Assembly: GCA_944393345.1 (NCBI GenBank)
Contig: CALXZW010000014.1
Location: forward strand, 1-19,215
DNA from: an uncultured Clostridia bacterium
Lineage (GTDB): Bacteria; Bacillota; Clostridia; TANB77; CAG-508
Direction of reading: 5' to 3'
Length of the DNA stretch: 19,215 nt
The position numbers were made by a program, and so were the translations under genes. Shown here one piece after another: positions 1-6,256 of this stretch (its first letter is position 1; each line of letters opens with the position of its first letter). The notes beneath the pieces are model-generated. The model ran no database searches and was not told the DNA's origin. It was given only the letters and a program-made list of their open reading frames with translations.

Positions 1-103
1 AATAAATAATTTAATAACCGAAGGGATTATTTATAAAGACATAAATTAAATAAAAAGAGTGATATAAATAGTAATTTAGATTATAAAGTTGCATAAAGAT
101 TAG

Positions 104-826
104 ATAAATAATAATTTAGAGGAATTAATGAAAACAATTTATCAAAGATGGTTTATTGAATTTGAATTTCCAAACGAAGAAGGAAAACCATATAAATCTA
201 ATGGAGGCAAATTAGTTTATAATGATATATTAAAACGTGATATTCCTGAATGCTGGAAAGTAAAAAATATTATGGAGTTTATAAGATGGGAAGGCACATC
301 TCAACCTCCAAAATCTTGTTTCGCATATGAACCAAAAGAAGGATATATTAGATTTATTCAAAATAGAGATTATGAAGATGAAGAACACAGGACATATATT
401 CCTAAAGATAAGGCTTTGGGAACTTGCAATAAATATGATATTCTTATAGATAAATATGGAGATGCAGGAAAAACTAGATTTGGTTTGGAAGGAGCATATA
501 ATGTAGCATTAGCGAAAATAAATGTAAAAGATGTTTTTTATAGAGAATATATTAGAAATGTATTAAGCTCTAAACCAGTATATGAATATTTACATAATTC
601 TTCGATGGCCTCAACAAGATCATCTTTAAATGAAAACAATATATCATATATTAATTTAGTGGTGCCAGATAATAAAATAATTGAGGATTTTAACATATAT
701 GCAAAAAATTATATAGAAATAAATTTGAAGATTATTGAAGAAAATCAAAGACTAAAATCATTAAAAGAATTCATATTACCATTTTTAATGAATGGTCAAA
801 TAAATGTTGATGATATAGAAATTTAG
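104..826 (+). pseudogene. hsdS: Type I restriction specificity subunit (HsdS), C-terminal half
   Basis: HsdS is the DNA-recognition subunit of type I restriction-modification complexes and normally has two target recognition domains separated by conserved helical spacers. Here only the central spacer, the second recognition domain and the C-terminal spacer are present. The reading frame already encodes the spacer sequence INNNLEELMKTIYQRWF from position 104, before the first ATG at 128; an in-frame TAG lies at 101-103 and another at 77-79, and I see no first recognition domain upstream. The end has the usual ENQRLKSLKEFILPFLMNGQ pattern. At 232 residues from the ATG it is about half of a normal HsdS (roughly 400 residues). 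An AGAGG at 118-122 could allow translation from ATG 128, but those bases also encode the spacer, so the match may be fortuitous. No hsdM or hsdR is in the window. It may be a remnant or a silent cassette used in specificity switching. Confidence 0.75.
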
Positions 827-885
827 TCAGATAAATTGTGATTTAGTTAATAATTATTCATATAAGAAGTAAGGAGGAATTTTAT

Positions 886-1605
886 ATGAAGTATAATATA
901 TACTGTGATGAAAGTTGTCATTTGGAACACGACAATCAAAAATATATGGTATTAGGTGGGATAATCTGTGAAAAAAGTAGCAGAAAATGTATAAAGAGAG
1001 ATATATTAAATATAAAAAGAAAATATAATGTTCCAGATAGAGCTGAAATAAAATGGAATAAAGTTTCGCCTTCAAAGTTATCATATTATAAAGAACTTGT
1101 AGATTATTTTTTTGAAAACGAAAATTTAAGATTTAGAGCAATAATTATTGATAAAACACAATTAAATCATAAATTATTCAACCAAACTCATGATGATTGG
1201 TATTATAAAATGTATTACTATTTATTAATTAATTTAGTTGAACCAAAACAAGAAAATTATATTTATTTAGATATTAAAGATACAAAAAGTGCTAGTAAGG
1301 TAGAAGGTGTAAAAAAATACTTAAGTTTTAAATTAATGGATTATGAATTTAATGTAATAAAAAATATACAATCTATGAATTCGGAAGAAAGTGTAATAAT
1401 GCAATTAGCTGACTTATTTATTGGAGCAATTGGATATAGGAATAGAAAAGTTTATGATGAAGAAAATTCTAGTTGGGCAAAAAAAGAACTAATGATGCAT
1501 ATTATCAATAAAAGTGGATATTCATTAACAAAAAACACAATGTTATCAGAGAAAAAATTCAACTTGTTTTGCATCAATTTGAAAGCAGGTGATAACATTG
1601 GATAA
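886..1605 (+). CDS. DUF3800 domain protein
   Basis: A 239-residue protein with the marks of the DUF3800 family: an N-terminal YCDES motif (residues 6-10), an acidic YIYLDIKD strand near 125-132 and a C-terminal QLADLFIGAIGYR helix (173-185). The spaced Asp/Glu residues fit the RNase H-like fold proposed for this family, so a metal-dependent nuclease is plausible but unproven. A strong ribosome binding site (AAGGAGG at about 871-877) precedes the ATG. Its 3' end overlaps the start of the next gene, so the two are almost certainly co-transcribed and translationally coupled. DUF3800 genes are common in phage-related and defence regions, which fits the surroundings. The family call is firm; the function is not. 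Confidence 0.8.
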   Translation: MKYNIYCDESCHLEHDNQKYMVLGGIICEKSSRKCIKRDILNIKRKYNVPDRAEIKWNKVSPSKLSYYKELVDYFFENENLRFRAIIIDKTQLNHKLFNQTHDDWYYKMYYYLLINLVEPKQENYIYLDIKDTKSASKVEGVKKYLSFKLMDYEFNVIKNIQSMNSEESVIMQLADLFIGAIGYRNRKVYDEENSSWAKKELMMHIINKSGYSLTKNTMLSEKKFNLFCINLKAGDNIG

Positions 1606-2128
1606 CTGCAAATGGCTACCTAAAATAGTGGAATGCAAAGATTATAATAAATGGAATGAATATGTAGACATTCTATACTCTATATTTAAAAAAGACTTTA
1701 TATATAGTAAGCCAATATTTGAAGGTAAAGGAGTAAATTTTAGAAAAGCACCTATGGATGGAAAATATGAACATACATTTATACATTTAACGCATAAAGA
1801 TGAATTTCATAAATCTAGTGATCCGAATGATAGAATTCCAGATCCAAGAAGAGCTGAAAGAATAGGGTGGAATAGAGCAATCATTGAAAATTATAAATGT
1901 AATGAGAGTTGTAAAAACTGTGAAAAAATTTTATATTTTGAAGAATATTATAAAAAGAATGTTAGAGCATATTTTTTATTCAAAGACGTAAAATTTTTGG
2001 TCATAATAGAAAAAAGACAGAATTATAATTTACTAATAACGGGATATTATATTGAGTATGATAATGCAATGGAAAAATATATAAAAAAATACGAAAAATA
2101 TAAGATGCAGAAAACGCCATTGACTTAA
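1589..2128 (+). CDS. Small protein resembling BECR/RelE-type nucleases, coupled to DUF3800
   Basis: A protein of about 179 residues with no certain family. A central RIGWNRAIIEN segment (about 91-101) is followed by a β-rich stretch with VIIEKRQNYNLLITGYYI near its end (138-155). The order Arg/Trp-containing helix, then paired β-strands ending in a Thr-Gly/Ala-Tyr motif, is like the phage Barnase-EndoU-ColicinE5/D-RelE nucleases and RelE-type toxins. Between them lies a Cys cluster (C104, C108, C111) that could bind metal. The annotated start is GTG 1589; TTG at 1598 is also attractive because AGGTG at 1587-1591 sits 6 bases before it, and the TTG then overlaps the DUF3800 stop codon in a coupled arrangement. 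The end of the gene is overlapped by a convergent small RNA. A nuclease or toxin role is inference; it could be an unrelated protein. Confidence 0.6.
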   Translation: MITLDNCKWLPKIVECKDYNKWNEYVDILYSIFKKDFIYSKPIFEGKGVNFRKAPMDGKYEHTFIHLTHKDEFHKSSDPNDRIPDPRRAERIGWNRAIIENYKCNESCKNCEKILYFEEYYKKNVRAYFLFKDVKFLVIIEKRQNYNLLITGYYIEYDNAMEKYIKKYEKYKMQKTPLT

Positions 2129-2179
2129 GAATATCAATGACGTTTCCAGGATCTCCTACTACATCTTGGTAGTTGAGTT
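2110..2179 (-). ncRNA. Putative small RNA convergent to the DUF3800 operon
   Basis: On the minus strand a TTGACA (2215-2210) and TATAAT (2191-2186) separated by 18 bases predict a transcript starting near 2179. It would form a small hairpin ACUAC/GUAGU (2173-2169 with 2162-2158) and end at a stem of 11 pairs (2144-2134 with 2123-2113, 10-base loop) followed by UUUUC. The stem contains one G·U pair that works only as minus-strand RNA; on the plus strand the same position is an A·C mismatch, which supports this orientation. The RNA is about 70 nt, contains no credible ORF, and overlaps the last 16-19 bases of the upstream gene on the opposite strand. It could be an antisense regulator of the DUF3800/BECR-like mRNA or an independent sRNA. 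Confidence 0.55.
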
Positions 2180-2185
2180 GTAATT

Positions 2186-2215
2186 ATTATACTATATAGT
2201 AACAAGAATTGTCAA
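2186..2215 (-). promoter_or_regulatory. Sigma-70-type promoter with inverted repeat over the -35
   Basis: The -35 TTGACA (2215-2210) and -10 TATAAT (2191-2186) are both perfect consensus with an 18-base spacer, reading toward lower coordinates. A 7-bp inverted repeat AGAATTG-N4-CAATTCT (2205-2222) surrounds the -35 box and could be an operator for an unknown repressor. Confidence 0.65.
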
Positions 2216-2420
2216 CAATTCTAATAGTATTTTATGCAAAAAACATTGATATATACCATATACAGCAAGTTTTTTTGTTAACAATGATGATTTTTTATAC
2301 TAATAATATATATTAGAAATTTTTAATTTTTATTTTTGTAAAATTGAAAAATACACGGAAATTAAAAGTCAAAATATAAAAGTTTGAATTTTAAATAAAA
2401 AATGTCGCTTTAGAGAAAAA

Positions 2421-2445
2421 ATGTCGCTTTTAAGCGATATTTTTT
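2421..2445 (+). terminator. Intrinsic terminator-like hairpin
   Basis: ATGTCGCTT (2421-2429) pairs with AAGCGATAT (2432-2440), with one G·U pair, and is followed by a run of T (2440-2445). A second copy of the left arm, AATGTCGCTTT, lies just upstream at 2401-2411 and could pair with the same right arm instead. What transcript ends here is unclear, because no gene is visible immediately upstream on the plus strand. Confidence 0.5.
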
Positions 2446-2583
2446 ATGACTTAAAATTAAAATAGTTTTATAAATTGATATTTTGTAAAAAATAGATGCA
2501 CAAAAATTTTAGCACAAAGTAATTATATTTAACATGAAAATGAATAAAAAATACAAAAATGCAAAAAATATCATAAAAATTAG

Positions 2584-2612
2584 TTTACTTTTTTATAAAA
2601 ATAGCATATAAT
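2584..2612 (+). promoter_or_regulatory. Promoter of the RloA/RloB operon
   Basis: TTTACT (2584-2589), a 17-base spacer and a perfect TATAAT (2607-2612) lie 20 bases before the ATG at 2633, with GAGGTG (2621-2626) as ribosome binding site. Confidence 0.6.
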
Positions 2613-2632
2613 ATATAAAAGAGGTGAGCGAA

Positions 2633-3913
2633 ATGCTAGTTGAATTTAGTGTAAAAAATTTCATGTCATTTAAAGATAAAGTAACCTTTAGTATGGAAGC
2701 AGCAACAGGAACAGAAAATGAAGAAAATATAATAAGTATACCAAATATAAATGAAAGAATTTTAAAAAGTACAGCAATATATGGAGCTAATGCATCAGGA
2801 AAAACAAATTTAATAAAAGCATTTACAGCAGCGATATTAATGGTAAGAAAATCCAATAATAGACAAGTGGGAGAAAAATTAATGGAAATGGAACCATTTG
2901 CATTTGATGAAAAAACTAAAGTAGAACCATGTGAATTTGAATTTGTTTTTTATGCAAAAGGAATGAAATATATATATGGATTTATAGCAGATAAAGAAAA
3001 AGTATATGAAGAATATTTATATCAGTACTTTACAGCAAAACCAACAAGAATATTTGAAAGAACTAATGTAAATGAGTATAAATTCTTACAGGCAGATGAA
3101 GGAAAATTAAATGCTATAAAAACACAAAATATAGATAATAAATTATTTTTAGCAACAGCAACAACATGGAATTATGATAAAACAAAAGAACCATATTTGT
3201 GGTTTGCAAAAAATATAGACACATACTCTGGAGGAATGCTATTAAATGATTTTGTGGTAGAGTCATATAGCAAAGATGAAGGAGAAGAATTAAAAAAATT
3301 TACATTAAAATTATTAAACGAAGCAGACATTGTAATAAAAGATTTTAGTGTAGAAATTGAAGAACGTGATGTAGATAGTAATATGCTAATGTTATTAAAG
3401 AATTTTAATATTCCTTCACCAATGTTACCACAAAAACAAAGGGATGTAAAAATAAGAATGACACATGAAGTTACTAATGATGAAGGAAATATGAAAAACT
3501 ATGAATTAAATTTAAACAATGAATCTTCAGGAACGCAAATTCTATTTTCATTTGCCCCAATACTAAAAGATGTTTTTGAAAATGGAAAAATATTGGTAAT
3601 AGATGAAATAGAAAGAAGTTTACATCCTAGTTTAGTAGAAATGATTATTAAATTTTTCCATAGCTCAAAGATAAATAAAGGTAATGCACAACTAATATTC
3701 AATACTCATGATACAAACTTATTATCTTTAGATATATTTAGGAGAGACCAGATATGGTTTGCAGAAAAAGATCCAAAGAAAGGGGCTACTGATTTATATC
3801 CTCTTGATGACTTTTCAGTTAGAAAAAATGAGAATATCCAAAAAGGATATTTAAATGGTAGATATGGAGCGATTCCTTTTGTAGCTACAGGTGATAGCTT
3901 ATGGGAAGATTAG
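2633..3913 (+). CDS. AAA (OLD/SMC-like) ATPase, RloA/AbiLi-type
   Basis: A 426-residue ABC-class ATPase of the AAA_15/AAA_21 type. The N-terminus has the typical FSVKNFMSFKD opening, Walker A GANASGKT at about 51-58, an ABC-signature-like SSGTQ at 298-302, Walker B ILVIDEIE at 320-327 and a switch-histidine NTHD at 357-360. Such ATPases drive a partner effector, and in RloAB/AbiL-type systems the partner is the RloB-family protein encoded next. The downstream gene overlaps this one by 13 bases, so the two form a translationally coupled operon. I place the start at ATG 2633 because GAGGTG lies 6 bases before it; the alternative GTG at 2624 has no ribosome binding site and is itself part of that site. 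Likely cytoplasmic, forming a complex with RloB. The ATPase class is certain; the phage-defence role follows from the known pair. Confidence 0.85.
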   Translation: MLVEFSVKNFMSFKDKVTFSMEAATGTENEENIISIPNINERILKSTAIYGANASGKTNLIKAFTAAILMVRKSNNRQVGEKLMEMEPFAFDEKTKVEPCEFEFVFYAKGMKYIYGFIADKEKVYEEYLYQYFTAKPTRIFERTNVNEYKFLQADEGKLNAIKTQNIDNKLFLATATTWNYDKTKEPYLWFAKNIDTYSGGMLLNDFVVESYSKDEGEELKKFTLKLLNEADIVIKDFSVEIEERDVDSNMLMLLKNFNIPSPMLPQKQRDVKIRMTHEVTNDEGNMKNYELNLNNESSGTQILFSFAPILKDVFENGKILVIDEIERSLHPSLVEMIIKFFHSSKINKGNAQLIFNTHDTNLLSLDIFRRDQIWFAEKDPKKGATDLYPLDDFSVRKNENIQKGYLNGRYGAIPFVATGDSLWED

Positions 3914-4527
3914 AAAGTTTTAAACAAAGAGGAAGAAATCGACAAAATAGAAAGAGAAGACCTATTATTGTAATAGGTTGTGAAGGAAATAATAAAACAG
4001 AAAAAATTTATTTTAAGAACTTCAATAGTAGAAAATGTATTATAAAATTTTCTACAGGAAATAGCACAGATCCAGTTGGAATTGTCAGTGATGTATTAAA
4101 TTTTATAGACAAAGAAATTGGAAGAGAAGATGATGATAAGTATTATGTAGTTTTAGATACGGACGTAAATCAAGATAAACAAAGTCAGATTGATAAAGCT
4201 AAGAAGTTAGCTATAGATAATGGAGTTGAATTTATAACTTCAACTCCAACATTTGAATATTGGTATAGATTACATTTTGGATATACAACAAAGACATATA
4301 ATTCAAGTGATGAAGTTCAAAATGATATAAAAGATAAAATAAATGGCTATACAAAAAGTATGAATACATATCCTGTTTTAAGAAATAAAACAGATATTGC
4401 CATAAAAAATGCTAAAAAGGTTGAAAAGCATCATTTGGATATAAGACAAGCCTTAGATAATGAAAAGTGCAATCCTTATACAGCAGCATATAAAGTTGTA
4501 GAAGAATTAATAAAAAGAAATAATTGA
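3901..4527 (+). CDS. rloB: RloB-family (AbiLii-like) protein
   Basis: A 208-residue protein with the RloB hallmarks: a basic N-terminus rich in Arg and Lys, then GCEGNNKTE (26-34), an acidic VVLDTDVN motif (83-90) and FEYWYRLHF (118-126). The E...D-x-D arrangement is TOPRIM-like and suggests a metal-dependent nucleic-acid enzyme, the presumed effector driven by the ATPase encoded just upstream. The ATG lies inside the end of the ATPase gene (13-base overlap) with AGGTGA about 7 bases before it. The length fits the family. A pair of this kind is known as RloAB, or AbiLi/AbiLii when tested as an abortive-infection system. The family assignment is strong; activity in this organism is inferred. 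Confidence 0.85.
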   Translation: MGRLESFKQRGRNRQNRKRRPIIVIGCEGNNKTEKIYFKNFNSRKCIIKFSTGNSTDPVGIVSDVLNFIDKEIGREDDDKYYVVLDTDVNQDKQSQIDKAKKLAIDNGVEFITSTPTFEYWYRLHFGYTTKTYNSSDEVQNDIKDKINGYTKSMNTYPVLRNKTDIAIKNAKKVEKHHLDIRQALDNEKCNPYTAAYKVVEELIKRNN

Positions 4528-4536
4528 TACAGATGA

Positions 4537-4584
4537 AAAGCAAAGTATGAAAGTAATTTTGAAATTACAGGATTATTTTGCTTT
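4537..4584 (+). repeat. Nested inverted repeat between rloB and the next gene
   Basis: AAAGCAAA (4537-4544) pairs with TTTGCTTT (4577-4584), enclosing GTAATTT (4553-4559) and AAATTAC (4562-4568), which pair with a 2-base gap. The result is two stems, one within the other. No T-run follows, so it is not a canonical terminator; it may attenuate or process the transcript between rloB and the next gene. Confidence 0.5.
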
Positions 4585-4638
4585 GATAAAACTTATAAGA
4601 TATTAGATGGGAGAATAGATATAGCAAAGAAAATTAAT

Positions 4639-5448
4639 ATGACTAAATTTAGAAGTCAAATGAATAAACTACAAAGAGAAGCAAAAAGAGCAGAAAGAAA
4701 AATTAAACAAAACATTAACAATTTTAATAGAGAGGTAAGAGAGTATAACTCTAATGTAAGAAAAAATAGAAATAAAATTTTAAGGGAATTGAACAGAATG
4801 CAATCAGCAAACACATTAAATACTGAATACTATACTTCAGTGCAATTAGTTCATAATACATATACGAAAGTAAATGAACTATATAATAAAGGAATTGTAG
4901 ATGATAAACTGTTTAATGCTATTGAAAACGAAAATGCTAATAGCCTTGAATTAGGTAATGTAGTTCTAAATAAATCTGAAATCGAAGATTCAGAAGAGAG
5001 ATTTGATGAATCAAATATTTCAGATAAGCTAATAAAAATTTCAACTGATTTAAATGATAGATGGAAAGGGGCTTTATTTTCTTTAAGTCCTAATAATCCA
5101 GAAGCTACTAGACATTTTTGTACAAGTACAAGAGAAATATTGAAAGTTTTAATTGATGATGGAATAAAGGATAAAGACGTAATTAATAATAATCCGAAAT
5201 GTGAAAAGACAAAGAATGGAACACCTACAAGAAGAGAAAAAATTAAATACGTGATGAGTAAAAAAGGAATAAGTAGTGAATTAATTATAGAATTTACTGA
5301 TAACAATATTGAAAATATAGTTAGTTTAATAAATGAATTAAGTAATGGTACACATGGACATTCAAATAAGTATTCATTAAATCAATTAAAATTATTAAAA
5401 AAAAGATTTGAATATAGTATAAATTTTGTTTGTGAATATGTAATATAA
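4639..5448 (+). CDS. Predicted pPIWI-associating-type nuclease
   Basis: A 269-residue protein whose first ~60 residues are a highly charged coiled coil opening with MTKFRSQM. The conserved C-terminal part carries DRWKGALFSLSPNNPEATRHF (about residues 136-156), the downstream TPTRREKIKYVM motif, and ENIVSLINELSNGTHGHSNK near 225-244. From memory this pattern matches the family annotated as predicted pPIWI-associating nuclease. No Argonaute/PIWI gene is visible in the window, so it acts alone or with something outside. The ATG at 4639 has no good Shine-Dalgarno sequence; GGGAG at 4609-4613 is 7 bases before an in-frame ATA (4621), but the N-terminus from ATG 4639 looks like the family's natural start. 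Transcription may continue from the rloAB operon 111 bases upstream. Nuclease activity is untested. Confidence 0.55.
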   Translation: MTKFRSQMNKLQREAKRAERKIKQNINNFNREVREYNSNVRKNRNKILRELNRMQSANTLNTEYYTSVQLVHNTYTKVNELYNKGIVDDKLFNAIENENANSLELGNVVLNKSEIEDSEERFDESNISDKLIKISTDLNDRWKGALFSLSPNNPEATRHFCTSTREILKVLIDDGIKDKDVINNNPKCEKTKNGTPTRREKIKYVMSKKGISSELIIEFTDNNIENIVSLINELSNGTHGHSNKYSLNQLKLLKKRFEYSINFVCEYVI

Positions 5449-5479
5449 AGGAAGGTGACAGATAAGTTAACCTTCCTTT
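5447..5479. terminator. Shared terminator of two convergent genes
   Basis: AAAGGAAGGT (5447-5456) and ACCTTCCTTT (5470-5479) form a perfect 10-bp stem with a 13-base loop, placed exactly between the ends of the pPIWI-type nuclease gene and the convergent minus-strand gene. No long T-run follows outside the stem, so it is a weaker intrinsic terminator, but position and symmetry favour a bidirectional role. Confidence 0.6.
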
Positions 5480-5491
5480 AAAGTTATTATT

Positions 5492-5800
5492 TTATAAAAT
5501 TAGTTGAAGTATATCACTAGAGCCACACTTATAATATTTCTCATTCCAATAAACACAATGAGTTAATAACTCTTCTCTAAAATTATCGAGAATATCAGAG
5601 ATATAGTCAGAATCTTTATCAGTAATAACATCAAGAATCTTTTCGCAAAAAGTATCATAATTAAGAGCATGCTTTTTATCTTCGCCAGTTAAATTAGATT
5701 CTAATTTTTCAAATCTAAATTCCATCCAATCTTGTAATAATTTATCATCATTATCATCTTTATTCATCTTATAAAAACAACAAAAGCATTTTTTATTCAT
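5492..5800 (-). CDS. Small acidic protein of unknown function
   Basis: A 102-residue protein I do not recognise. It opens with a cysteine cluster (MNKKCFCCFYKM), is rich in Asp, Glu and Leu in the middle and is probably all-helical; near the C-terminus it has THCVYWNEKYYKCG, a pattern like that in small clostridial proteins of unknown function. I use the ATG at 5800 rather than an upstream ATG at 5815 because a perfect GGAGGT lies 7-8 bases before it. It is convergent with the pPIWI-type nuclease gene and shares its terminator. No signal peptide or membrane segment is present. It could be an antitoxin, a regulator or a phage or plasmid remnant; nothing distinguishes these. Confidence 0.6.
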   Translation of the reverse strand: MNKKCFCCFYKMNKDDNDDKLLQDWMEFRFEKLESNLTGEDKKHALNYDTFCEKILDVITDKDSDYISDILDNFREELLTHCVYWNEKYYKCGSSDILQLIL

Positions 5801-6256
5801 AATCAAAACCTCCATAAATTTATTAAAATAATTGGGCTAAAAATGGGTACACAACTGCAAAAAAATAACCCAAAATCACATAAATTTACAAAGTCAAAAA
5901 ATCGGACACACCAAATATATCAATAAATACAGAAAAAAGCTAGATTTACCAATGCTTTGCGAACTTTACTCATAACCAGAAGATTATAAATTTAAGTCTT
6001 ACCAGTATAATCGATGAAATAATAAACAGAACAGAAAACATCTAAAAATACAGAGCACATTATACTTCTTAATTAACCAAATCTCATTTAAAATAAAAAT
6101 ATTCGAGTCTTACTAGAGCATTAATGAACTTTATGATTTCAAATTTTTTGCGAAACAATTAACCAAGCAGAGGTTGAAGAATATTGGCAGGTATGATATA
6201 TTATAAAAAGGAAAAAATTAGGGAATAATTATATAAAAACATAAGGAGGATAAAAA
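5801..6256. other. Long gap before the GmrSD-like gene
   Basis: About 455 bases with stop codons in all frames and no recognisable gene or repeat. The composition is slightly less AT-biased than other gaps here, so it may be the decayed remains of an older gene. A possible promoter (6174-6202) and the strong ribosome binding site of the next gene (AAGGAGGA at about 6243-6250) lie at its right end. Confidence 0.4.
6174..6202 (+). promoter_or_regulatory. Possible promoter of the GmrSD-like gene
   Basis: TTGAAG (6174-6179), a 17-base spacer and TATATT (6197-6202) precede the ATG at 6257. Both boxes are 4-5 of 6 matches to consensus, so this is a reasonable but unproven call. Confidence 0.4.

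Larger units (their letters stand above)
2129..2632. other. AT-rich gap between the DUF3800 pair and the RloA-like gene
   Basis: There is no credible protein gene here. It holds the minus-strand sRNA promoter (2186-2215), a plus-strand terminator-like hairpin (2421-2445) and the promoter of the next operon (2584-2612). The rest, about 2230-2395 and 2450-2580, is low-complexity AT sequence in which I see nothing definite. Confidence 0.5.

Noticed and set aside
5801..6256. A decayed recombinase or transposase in the gap before the GmrSD-like gene
   Set aside because: Translations of both strands gave only short pieces with no convincing motif.
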